From Gnetum montanum (lineage: Eukaryota; Streptophyta; Gnetopsida; Gnetales; Gnetaceae), in NCBI GenBank assembly GCA_015680685.1, contig MNCI01001846.1, positions 131,250 to 195,249 of the forward strand: DNA of 64,000 nucleotides, read 5' to 3'. Made by a program: the position numbers and the translations under genes. Shown here piece after piece: positions 11,678-22,355 of the stretch (position 1 is the first letter of the stretch; each line of letters begins with the position of its first letter). The notes under the pieces were generated by a model. That model was not told the DNA's origin. It was given only the letters and a program-made list of their open reading frames with translations, and made no database searches.

Positions 11678-11793
11678 CGGTGCTGGTTATTTAAATTAGT
11701 TACATCATACAAGATCACTGCAACAAAGTATTCATAATACATATTTTACAAAAGAAATTAATTTTAATTAAGTCACACATAAATTCACACACA

Positions 11794-11820
11794 ATGTCTC
11801 TCTCACAAGATTATGATAAC
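11794..11820 (+). pseudogene. Element B gag, first fragment
   Basis: The first nine codons of gag (MSLSQDYDN) stand before the insertion of element C. They match the start of C's own gag (MPLLQDYDN at 12,794), which fixes the start codon. The frame continues at 18,483. Confidence 0.8.
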
Positions 11821-12652
11821 TGATGAGTCATGAATTTGCTGGCTGTGATATCGCATGGGCCGCGATATCATGTATGCGATATCGCATACGTGATATCACA
11901 GTCCTCTGCCAATTCTATAAATAAGAGGCAGCTCTCCCTTGTTTCTCCATCTAGTTCTTAGTTCCTTACCCAAAATCCTGTAGTTTTTCCTTCTTAGAGT
12001 TAAAATTATTTCCTAGTGTATGCCCGCAGTGTGGTGATTGTAATTGTACAGCATCCTTATTCAAGTGTGACGTACTTGGACATGCACATGACCGAAAATA
12101 AAGATCGAGATTACTTCATCATTGCAGCATTCACTTAGTTTAATTAATTAATTATTTAATTAATTATTTACTAATTTCTTAGTTAATCTCTATCACGCTT
12201 AAACTCCTATTAAATGCGGAATGAGTATGACTTGATTACAAGCATTTAAGTGTGACTACTTGGTAACCTAGTAGCGTACCTAGGATTTGCACTTGGTAAT
12301 CCCAGTAGTAGTCATGCACGAAGTCCAAGATGTGTATGGATAATCAAGGAACAGATGCTCATCACACTTAGGTTGGTTTAGACTCTCTCTCACCCTTTCC
12401 CTCATAGCTTAGTTAACATTATTTTCCATTGCCTTCAAGAGTATCATTAGATTAAAAACCACATCATACACCTTACTCTAGACTAAACGATATGTGATAA
12501 AGATAATTCTAGTCCAGGTGGAAAGACAACGAACTGTGACCTAAGGCTAACTATCTAGGTGCCACAATTAGTCCTCTGCGGAGTTCGACTGGATCACCTA
12601 TGTAACGCTTGTGTTCATATGGTTGAGTATAGGGGTACCTCACCACTCATCA
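11821..12652 (+). repeat. Element C 5' LTR
   Basis: This 832-bp LTR has a perfect 18-bp palindrome GTATGCGATATCGCATAC at 11,872-11,889, inside a cluster of GATATC words (11,840-11,902). The TATA box tataaataa is at 11,916-11,924, about 15 bp after the cluster. The same layout occurs in the 3' copy. Confidence 0.92.
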
Positions 12653-12672
12653 CTGGAACCATTGCTGAGGAT
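12653..12672 (+). other. Element C primer binding site
   Basis: CTGGAACCATTGCTGAGGAT directly follows the LTR. It is a decayed tRNA-Asp-type site, recognisable by position and by comparison with elements B and E. Confidence 0.75.
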
Positions 12673-12793
12673 GGTGATAGTTATGTAGATTAGTTATATC
12701 ATACAAGGTTGCTGTATAAGGACTTAATTATATATCATTTAGATAGAAATAATTATAAAAAGTCACATACAATTCACACACAATTTCACAACC

Positions 12794-14850
12794 ATGCCTC
12801 TCCTACAAGACTATGATAATGCCACATCTAGTGAGACAGTTCATTGGAGAACCAACAAATTAGATGATAATGAAGATTGCAGTATTCAACCTTATGCAAG
12901 AGTCCCCTACATTTATGAACACCCCAACGATACTCAAAGACTCTCGTCATCCAACTCTAACACCTCTAGTGAGGATGAAATATCCCATAGAACGAGGAGG
13001 CCTGAAATACCTAGGACCTTCTCAATAACTAACAAGAACTTACTTGGGGATGATTGGAAGACTTACAAAAGTCATAACAAGTTTTATAGTTCCTTCTCTT
13101 CCTCTACTCCTTCAACATTAGATTGTGACATATATGACTATCTTTCAAGAGATCGATGTAGAACTAAAAATCAAGCTCATAAAGAAAATCAAGAACGGCA
13201 ACATAAACGAAGGCAACATCATTCCAACTTACAAACTCACAACCTACTTAGTGATGATGAACCCCTGCTGGTCACTAAGAGCCTAACACCAATACAAGAG
13301 GCTATTTGAATCTCCTATAGGCATCGTAAAGAGAGCTGCCTACCCAGGCTCAATTTAAACAACTTCCCTACNNNNNNNNNNNNNNNNNNNNNNNNNNNNN
13401 NNNNNNNNNNNNNNNNNNNNNNNNNNNNNNNNNNNNNNNNNNNNNNNNNNNNNNNNNNNNNNNNNNNNNNNNNNNNNNNNNNNNNNNNNNAGGAAAGGCT
13501 AATGTACCATATCATTGATGGGCTTCATGATGCAACAAGAGAAACCCTAGGGATGTATGCCCAAGGACAAGTATATGAACTATGAACCCATCAAGTCCAA
13601 GAGCTTATTAAGCGGGTAGCAAAAGAAGAAGGCGAAATGGCTAGATTGAAGAGTGTTGAAAAACATCAATGGGACCAAAATTTCAACTTAACAAAGGTCC
13701 ATGATCATAAAAAGGAGAAATCAACTTATTACAAGGAAAAAGAACCATCTTTGCCAGTACAAAAATCGTTAGAGGAAGTCAAGAAAAAGATTAATAATAT
13801 GTTGGAATGGATGTATAAAAAGTGCAGAGAAGTTATTGATATTATTGGAGATAGGGCTTTGGCAACCCAAGAAGTAGAACAAAACATTAGACATTCAGAA
13901 AGAAGGGATGAAGAAAATAAGAGCTCAACTGCTAATCATACGTATGAATGCAACATATGCCTATACAATCACCCCAAGGGCCAATGCCCAATCCTGTTAC
14001 ATTTATATGAGCATTGGAGAAACACGTTACATCTAGAGTTCATACAGAGATACTGTGTTCGACCACAGTGGCAACAATCCTAGTCGTGGGGGAAACCATT
14101 CTTACACTCAAGGCACCCTTCATATCATCTAAATCCAAATGGTTATCTAGTTCAATATCTTGTTTCCCGAACTAGACCAACATACCCTATCTCACCACAT
14201 TACCATTCTCCATAATACTATTAGCCCATGTCCTCAACACCACCACTACCTTATGCACCTTACACTTCTCCTAATTTTCAACATTCTCATCCTTTCCCTC
14301 CTTTCACATTATCACCAATTGTTCCTAAGGTGCTTGTGCTACAACAACAACCCACGAATGCCACTTGTGCTACTACTATCAACAGCAGTGAGAGGCCTCC
14401 TCAACACTGAAGGCATCCCTTCGTTAGAAATGATCCTAAGAAGGGAAAACACAATTCCAAGGCCACTACATCATCCAACTCAGCACAATCCCAACACTAT
14501 AGCTCACCTTTATCTTCAAATCCAACACCTCATGTTACTTCATCAGGGCCACTAGCTAACACTCCAACAACCATACAGCCCAATGAACATAGTCATGGAA
14601 GACATCATCCCGATCCTTGCATACCATCTAACAGTCCTAAATCTCATAGTGAGTCAACTTGTAATCTGGGAACAACATCGTATAAATTGCCCCACTATGC
14701 TCACTATAACCCAGTGTGTGAAACCCAACAGGGTAAGTATGGCCAAGTTCTAATACTTCGAACATGCAAGGATCCCCATTATCAATTATTAATCCTTTCC
14801 ATCCTCAACCATTTAGCTATGAGGGATATCCCTCACTCTAATAGCAAGTA
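12794..14850 (+). pseudogene. Element C gag (degenerate, contains assembly gap)
   Basis: The first 171 codons are open from the ATG at 12,794, with a hydrophilic N-terminus and a DDEPLLVTKSL block. After a stop and the N run (13,372-13,490) the capsid part resumes with ERLMYHIIDGLHDATRETL. A coiled, Lys/Glu-rich segment (open 13,637-14,083) then leads into a CX2CX3HX4C zinc knuckle (CNICLYNHPKGQC at about 13,950-13,988). A Pro/Gln/His-rich tail runs to about 14,850. The product would be a nucleocapsid-type RNA-binding Gag. Homologues are B at 18,483-20,440 and, more distantly, A and D. The GTGGGGG motif at 14,086-14,092 lies just after the knuckle region. Confidence 0.85.
13372..13490. other. 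Assembly gap inside gag of element C
   Basis: The gap is 119 Ns. Flanks map to 18,755 and 19,098 in element B, which predicts about 340 missing bases, so the gap length is too small. Confidence 0.85.
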
Positions 14851-16708
14851 GGATTAATAAATACTTTTCATTTTTTTTAATTTTGCAACTTTTTGTTTTC
14901 CAGGTTTCATTTTCAATTTCTTGTTTTATATTTTTGTCTTTTTATCTCTTTATGTTTTTATAAGTAATCTCATCTACAAATAAAACACTCATGTGGATCG
15001 TTGGTTGAGGTGTGTTCTATGTTATTAAGTCTCGAGTGATCAATTATTTGGACAGTGAGCCCATTACACCCAATCATCCACTCTACAAATAAGAGGTTCT
15101 ATTCGAGGGTACAATGATATTCTTGAAATTCTTAAAAACTTAAAATTAATTTTGTGTTTATTGTATCTGGAATGAAGAAGGATGGACCAAGAGGGAATGA
15201 TTAGGGTGTGACATCAAGGGGACTTGAGGATTCTCTTTGGTGACGTCTATGGGAGTTGTTATGCAACATGGTTGTACTAAGACCCTTGTAGATCTAAAGA
15301 AAAATGGGAGTAAGAGTAATCAAACAGGCACTTAAAAATCCAATGTTGTTCTAGGGGGTCTCACTAGAAAGACATGCACCCATGCCTAAAGGTTGGTAGC
15401 TTCTCTAGATTCAGTATTAAAAAAAAGAAAAACAAAGTGCCACAAAACAAAAATTACTCCTCCCTTGAACAAAATGCCAAGTGATTGTACGCTTGTTGTT
15501 CTGGTACTCTTATAGTTGCTCATCATGGGATGAAATAATGCGATGTCACTAATTAGAGGAATGGACTTGGTCTTGATCTTGGAATAATGGGTTAATGACA
15601 CCTTAATCATGCTTTACATGTAGGATTCATTGTGCCCTAGGTCAATTACCTCATGTCCCAATCTCTACAATCCCTTTCTATAGTCCATCTCATCTCACTA
15701 TTTGTGTAATTGTAGCTCATGTCCCGTATAGCATAGATTTCTTACCTCATTCCAGTGATATTTACATGTGTGTGTTTTGTGCAGTTAGTGTAGATTACAT
15801 TTAACCCTTCTAGTGCCCACAGAAACTTTAAGTGTGGTTAGACAAGGGCATTATAGGTTGAAACCTACTCTAGGAAGGATCCACTTGTGTAATTTTTTGT
15901 AATCTTCACTTATGATATAGCTCACACATACCATTTCTCATCCTCAACTTATTTTTCATAACATTCTTTCCCTCCTATTATCACTCTAAATTTCAATGTT
16001 TCCATGAACCATCACATAACCTTTTTCTTACCACCCAAGGTTTTATTTATCAGTTACACTCACTCATCATTATTCATTCCTTCAAAACCATCTAATTACC
16101 TAAGAACCCCTTCATAATACCCAATGTCCTCAGTTTACAACGTTAATTTCAAGAAAATCCTTTAAAAATTTAGTACATTCTCTAAGTGCCCTAACTTCGA
16201 TGAAAATATATATACGTGACCCCCCTATGCTAATCAACATCACTTGCAATTGTTCACACAGGGGAAGTTTTTCAATTCCTCTCTACGACTTGCGATTGTG
16301 CATCCCTTGCTTTCATATCCATAACTTGCTTGCTAGTACTCCAATTTTCATTCCGTTTGAACCTACTTGAACCCAGAGTGTTTAGCTTAGTTGTGGGAGA
16401 GGGGCACATTCTGAATAGTGCATAATTTTTTTGAAATTCATCATCACCCAAAGGATATCTTTAAGGGTAATTAGTTGTAAAATTGAGAATAAAATGTGTC
16501 AAAAAAAATTTCATCCCCTTAGCTATACCAGAAAATGAAATTTGGAAACCACCTAAGTAAAGAGGACTCAACATTATAATCCTTTGGGAACATGTTCTTC
16601 CAATAATTAAAATCACATGAAAATAAAGTAAATCTATTAAGGCAAGTCATAAGGTATAACCTAACTTTGGTAACAACCTTACTAACGATTGGCTCCATGT
16701 GATTGGAG
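14851..16708 (+). other. Element C non-coding interior between gag and second ORF
   Basis: About 1.9 kb lies where a Ty3/gypsy element would have protease and pol. No RT or integrase motif is present in any frame. Element B has the homologous stretch at 20,441-22,355, so the loss predates both copies. Near the 3' end a TACTAAC word (16,680-16,686) precedes the second ORF, consistent with a branch point. A TTGTGGGAGAGGGG purine tract is at 16,391-16,404. Confidence 0.65.
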
Positions 16709-17383
16709 ATGGCTTCAAAACATGGACAATAGGAAGATCTTGCTCAAGGTGCGATCAAATGACCTAAGAGAGGTGAAAGAAAAGATCCTACTGGACAACA
16801 TGCAAAACAAAAGGAACAATAATTCAACATTCATCAAGAGGATCCTCCTACTGTACAATCAAGGTAGGTGAAAGAAGTAGTTGCTGCACCATCTGAACAA
16901 GGACGATATCTCATGTTGACCTAGGATTGTGTTCAGACCATCCATGAAAGGTCCATATTTACTGTAGTGATCATGAAATTAAAATATAAACCTTTTGTAG
17001 AATTTTCTCTAGAGGCCATTAGGGATCACCTCAAAGGGTTCCCATTATCACCTGCCCTCTCTGAAAGCGGTGCCTGGTACTTAGGGGAAACGTACCAATT
17101 TTGGCACAATAAAGAAGAAGACACCATGGTTAACAATTATGGTGTGACTGTTGATTTCTCTGTTCAAGAAATTTTAGAAGTATTAAATCTTTTGAATATA
17201 GGGCTAAAGGTTTCTCAGAACCAACTGGACACTTTTAGAACTGAGCAACTTAATAAACTATTGACAGAGAATAAAAGGATGGCGAAAGAAAAAGAGAAGG
17301 TTGACCGGGATCCCTCTATGACACAAGCACAAACTTACATGCATGCTAAGGTACTCAAGGCCTTACAAGAGGAGAAACTCTAG
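16709..17383 (+). pseudogene. Element C second ORF (internally deleted)
   Basis: The start is chosen at ATG 16,709 (MASKHGQ), equivalent to MVPKHGQ in element B. An early basic segment (KRGERK) resembles a nuclear-localisation signal. The open part 16,967-17,383 contains SGAWYLGETYQFWHNKEE and NYGVTVDFSVQEILEVLNLL, then jumps at about 17,220 to LDTFRTEQLNKLL. In element B those two stretches are about 1.2 kb apart, with a conserved domain between them. The deletion removes the domain that B shares with the Athila ORF1/plant transposon-protein type. The product's role is unknown; the remaining tail is charged and helical. Confidence 0.7.
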
Positions 17384-17643
17384 GCCATACTTCAATTCCA
17401 TCAAATCCCAAGACTTGGAGTGCAAGAAAAGGGAAAAACACCCATGGAGGAGCCACCGCCACCAGGAACTACAGGAGTTTCACCATTTTGTAATCATAGG
17501 ATTTTCTTTTGTGTTGTGCCTAAATTTTGTTCTGAATCCACACTGTAGCATAAATCCATTCTAGTCAGTCAATAATTCCATACCTATCCATTGTGTAATC
17601 AATGGAGTTTGTTCTCTCTATAACTTGAGGATGAGTTTTCATT
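17384..17643 (+). other. Element C 3' untranslated stretch
   Basis: This is a short stretch between the second ORF and the PPT. It retains a Pro-rich codon run (GEEPPPPG-like reading near 17,445-17,470) that may be the old C-terminus. No other feature is seen. Confidence 0.5.
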
Positions 17644-17657
17644 CAGTCGTGGGGGTA
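17644..17657 (+). other. Element C polypurine tract
   Basis: CAGTCGTGGGGGTA immediately precedes the 3' LTR, at the expected site for plus-strand priming. Confidence 0.85.
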
Positions 17658-18482
17658 TGATGAGTCATGAATTTGCTAGCTGTGATATCACTGCTATGAT
17701 ATCGCATGTGTTGCGATATTGCATATGCGATATCACAGTCCACTGCCAATTCTATAAATAAGAGGTGGCTCTCCCTTGTTTCTCCATCTAGTTCTTAGTT
17801 CCTTACCCAAAATCTTGCAGTTTTTCCTTCTTAGAGTTAGAATTATTTCCCAGTGTATGCTCGCAGTGTGGTGATTGTAATTATATGGCATCCTTATTTG
17901 AGTGTAATGTACTTGGACATGCACATGATCAGAAATAAAGATTGAGATTACTTCATCATTGTAGCATTCACTTAGTTTATTTATTTAATTGTTATTTACT
18001 GCTTTCTTAGTTAATCTCTCTCACGCTTAAACTCCTATTAAACACCGAAACGAGTACTACTTGATTACGAGCATTTAAGTGTGACTACTTGGTAACCCAG
18101 TAGCGTACCTAGGATCTATGCTTGGTAATCCCAGTAGTAGTCATGCACGAAGTCCAAGATGTGTATGGATAATCAAGGAACGAATGCTCATTGCACTTAG
18201 GCTAGTTTAGACTCTCTCTCACCCTTTCCCTCTTAGCTTAGTTAACATTATTTTCGATTGCCTTCAGGAGTAGTATTAGATTAGAGACCACATCATACAC
18301 CTCACTCTGGACTAAACCATACATGATAAAGATAATACTAGTCCAGGTGGAAAGATAGTGAACTATGACCTAAGGCTAACTATCTAGGTGCCACAACTAG
18401 TCCGTTTGTGGAGTTTGATCGGATCGTGCATGTAACGCTCGTATTCGTATGGTTGAGTGTAGGGGTACCTCGCCACTCATCA
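17658..18482 (+). repeat. Element C 3' LTR
   Basis: This is the 825-bp partner of 11,821-12,652. The GATATC cluster is at 17,684-17,737 and the TATA box tataaata at 17,753-17,760. The end CGCCACTCATCA adjoins the resumed gag of element B. Confidence 0.92.
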
Positions 18483-20440
18483 ATAATGCAAAAACTAGTA
18501 GGAAAATTCATTGGAGAACCAAAAAATTATATGATGAAGAAGATGAAGTTTGGAGTACCCAATCTGATGTACGGGTTTCCTAGGAACATAAACGAAGAAA
18601 ACGTCATCCCAACTCACGAATGCATAACCTACCCAGTGACAATGAACCCCCATTGGCCACTACAAGCCTAACACAAATACAAGAGGCTATTCAAATATCT
18701 TGTAGGCATCGTAAGGAAAGCCATCTACCCAGGCTCGATTTAAACAACTTTCCTAAGTTTTCAGGAGGCTATGATTTAGATCCGCAACATCATCTACAAG
18801 CCTTCCATGATGCCTGTGTGTGGAAAAACATTGATAATGGATGCCAAAAACTTAAGCTCTTTCCTATGAAACTTGTTGGCCAAGCAAAAGTATGATATAG
18901 GTCCTTAAGACCAAAATCAATTCAACATTGACCAACAATGGCAGAACTCCTCAATGAAAGATATCAAAGTTATGCAAGAGTATCAGTCTTGAGGAAACAA
19001 ATCCAAGAGTGGAAGCAAGCACAACATGAATCCTTGGACATGGCCTTAGATAGATATTATGCATTGTTAAATAACTACCCAAGCCATGATTTCTCCAAGG
19101 AAAGGCTAATGTACCATATCATAGATGGGCTACATAATGAAACAAGGGAAACCTTAGGGATGTACACCCGAGGTCAACTATACGAGCTTCGAACCTGCTA
19201 ACTCCAAGAGCTTATTAAGCAAGTAGCAAAAGAAGAAGGATAAATGGCTAGATGGGAGAATGTTGAAAAATCTCAATGAGATCAAAATCTCAACTTAATA
19301 AAGCTCCATAAGCAGGAAAAGGAGAAATAAACTCACCTTAAGGAGGTGGAACCATCTTTGCTAATACTACAATCATTGGATGAAATTGAGGCAAAGATCA
19401 ATAAGATGATGGAATGGATGAATATAAATTATGGAGACTATGCCAACATTATTGGACATAGAGTCATGACGAATTAAGAAGAAAGACAAAATACCCTTAG
19501 GCAATCAGAAAAAAGGGTTGAAAAGAATTAGAACTTAACCATCAATCATATGTATCAGTGCAACATATGTCTGTATGATCACCCCAAAGGCCAATGCCCA
19601 ATCTTATCACATTTACATGAGCATTGTGGAAGAATTTTACATCTAGAGTTCATGCAAAAATCCTATGTTCAATCATAGTGGCAACAATCCCAGTCATGGG
19701 GGAGGCCATCCCCAAACTAGTTACACCCTTAGTACAATCCGTACCTAGGTGCTTATCAAGTTCAACATCCTATTTCTGACATCCTCTAGCTCACTACACT
19801 ATTATTATTCTCTTTAATACTATCAACTCATATCCTCTCCAATAGGACCACCACCTCATGTACATTACACTTCTCCGAAATTTCAACATTTTCATCTTTC
19901 ATCTCCTTCTACATTACCACCAAGTATTCCAAAAGGGTTTACACCATAGCATCAACCCATGAATATTACGTATGCTTCTGTTGACCATAGCAGTGGGAAC
20001 TCTCCTTAACATTGAATACACCACTTTTTTTGGCATGATCATAAGAGGGGATAGCACAATTCTGAGCCCACTATATCCTCCAACCTAGCACAAGTCCAAC
20101 ACTGTGGTGCATCTTCCTTTACAAACCCAATGCCTCATGTTACTTCCTCAGGGCCACCAACCAATACTCCAACAAACATATGATCTAATGAATATAGCCA
20201 CATGGGGAGACATGTTGATCATTGCATACCATCTTACAGTCATAGGTGACATAGTGGGTTAACCACTCATCAATTAACTACATCTTATAAATTGCCCCAC
20301 TATGCTTACTTTAATCAAGTGTGTGAACCCCAATGGGGTAAGTATGACCAGGTCCTAATATTTCCAACCTACAAGGATCCCAACCTTCCATTTATTAATT
20401 CTAGCCATGCTCAACCATTTAGTTATGGGGGGTATCCTCC
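18483..20440 (+). pseudogene. Element B gag, second fragment
   Basis: The frame interrupted at 11,820 resumes here (NARTSRKIHWRTKK-type reading matches C's gag). It has the NEPPLATTSL block near 18,640 and LPRLDLNNFPKFSGGYDLDP near 18,730. The capsid region HHLQAFHDACVWKNI...ERLMYHIIDGLHNETRETL runs over 18,790-19,170, and the zinc knuckle CNICLYDHPKGQC is at about 19,560-19,600. Several stops interrupt it. It supplies the sequence hidden by the N run in element C's gag. The GTCATGGGGG motif recurs just after the knuckle (19,693-19,702). Confidence 0.85.
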
Positions 20441-22355
20441 ATTCTAACAACAACATAATTAATAAATGTTTTCCTCTTCTTTAATTTTACAATTTTTTAT
20501 TTTCCAAATTTTCATCTTTCAGTTTACTATTTTTTCTTTTTATCTTTTTATGAGTAATCTCATCTATGAATAAAAAACTCATGTGAACCGATGGTTGAGG
20601 TGTTTTTTTATGCTATCAAGTCTTAGGTGAGTCATTATGTGAACAACAAGCCCACAACATCCATCCATCCATTCTATTAATAAGAGGTTCTACCTTAGGC
20701 ACAACGATATTCCTAATCATTAAAACTTAAAGTAACCTTATGTTATTATGCCCAAAGTGAAGAATGATGGACCAAGAAGGAATGGCCAGGGTATGACATC
20801 AAGGGGACTTATGGATTCTCTTTGGTGACATTTGTAGGAGTTATCATGTAGCTTGGTTATACTAAGATCCTTGTAGATCTAATGAAAAATGGAAGTAAGA
20901 GTAATTAAAAGGCACACAACTAGAAAAAATAATGCTATCCTAGGGGGTTCCACTAGAAAGACATGCACCTATGCTTGAAGGTAGGCAGCTTCTTTGGATT
21001 AAGCAATACTTCAAAAAAAATGCCACAAAGCAAAATCACTCCTCCCTTGTACAAAACACCAAGTGATCGTATGCTTTGCTATCATGGTGTTCTTATGGTT
21101 GTCCATCATGGGAAGAAGCAATGTGATGTCATTGATCAAAGGAATGGACTTGGTCCTAATTCTAGAGTGATGGGCATATGACACACTAATCATTCCTTAC
21201 ACATAGGATTCATTATGCCCTGAGTCTATTACCTCATGTCCCAATCTTTGTAATCCCTTCTACAATTTGCCTCACCTCACTGTTCATGTAGTTGTGACTT
21301 GTGACTCCGGTAGCATGGGATTCATATCTCATTGTGGTGATATCTACATGTGTGTGTTTTGTGAGATCAGTGTGGATTGCATTTAACCCTTCTAGTGCCT
21401 ACAGACATTTCAAGGTGTGGTTATGCAAGGGCACTATATGTTGGAACTTGCTTTGGGGAGGACCCACTTGCGTAACCCTTGTAATTTGCACTTGTAACAC
21501 ATCTCTTGCACATCATGTTATATCCTCTAAGTATTACCAAAGTTCTTCTCTCCTTTATCATCCTTCTGGTTTAAACATTCCTATGAGCTAATACATGTCC
21601 TTTCCCCCCTTACTCTTCATGATTTTCATTGTCAGATTTTACACCATTATACTCTTTGTGCCTTTAATACTAGTTTGTATTACCTTGGATCCCTTTACAT
21701 TGACCTACATGTTCTTAGTTTATACCTTGGAGATTCAAAAAATTTGTAAATTTTTCAAGTACCCTAATTTCGATAGGACTCGATATCGGGTCCCCGATAC
21801 TAGGTCAGATGGGATACTGGGTCCCACTAGTGGGTATGTGATATCGCATCCTTAAAATCTATATATATGGACCCCCCCATAAACATCAACATAAATTACA
21901 ACTATTCATGTGGGGGGAGATTTTCAAATTTTCTTCTATGACTTATGATTGTGCATTTCTTGTTTCGATAATCATAACTCGCTTGCTAGTGCTTCGATTT
22001 TCATTTTGTCTAAACCTACTTGAACCTAGAGTGTTCAACTTAGTCGTGGGGGTGGGGTACATGATGAATTTTGTATAAATGTTTTGAAATTCGTCATTGC
22101 CCGAAGGACACTATCAAGGGTAATTAGTTATAAAAATAATAAACATGTGCTAAAAACAATTTCATCTCCTTATCTATACTGGGAAATTAAACTCTGAAGC
22201 CACCTAAGCAAAGTGGATCAAATATTAAAACCTTTTGGGGACATTTCCATAAAATTTCCACATGGAATAAAAAATAGATTCATTAAGGCAAGGAGTAAGG
22301 TATAACTTAACTTTGGTAAGTAACCTTACTAATGATTAGCCCCATGTGATTGCAG
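20441..22355 (+). other. Element B non-coding interior
   Basis: This is homologous to 14,851-16,708 of element C and likewise lacks pol motifs. It differs by an extra segment of roughly 75 bp at 21,778-21,852 that is rich in CGATATC/GATATC words, followed by tctatatatatgg, which resembles a U3-TATA unit. A long purine-rich tract, GTCGTGGGGGTGGGGTA, lies at 22,043-22,059. Confidence 0.65.

Larger units (their letters stand above)
11821..18482 (+). mobile_element. Element C: gag plus second ORF, no pol; nested in gag of B
   Basis: The LTRs at 11,821-12,652 and 17,658-18,482 are close in length and sequence (TGATGAGTCATGAATTTGCT...CACTCATCA). The flanks ATAAC (11,816-11,820) and ATAAT (18,483-18,487) are a target duplication with one transition. 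The 5.0-kb interior has a PBS, gag (12,794-14,850), a non-coding stretch and a shortened second ORF (16,709-17,383), then PPT. There is no RT, RNase H or integrase. Compared with B, the second ORF has lost about 1.2 kb internally and most of its C-terminal part. It inserted only 27 bp into a relative's gag. Confidence 0.92.

Noticed and set aside
13315-13515. Minus-strand frame across the gag gap
   Set aside because: It is mostly Ns and opposite to a clear gag gene.
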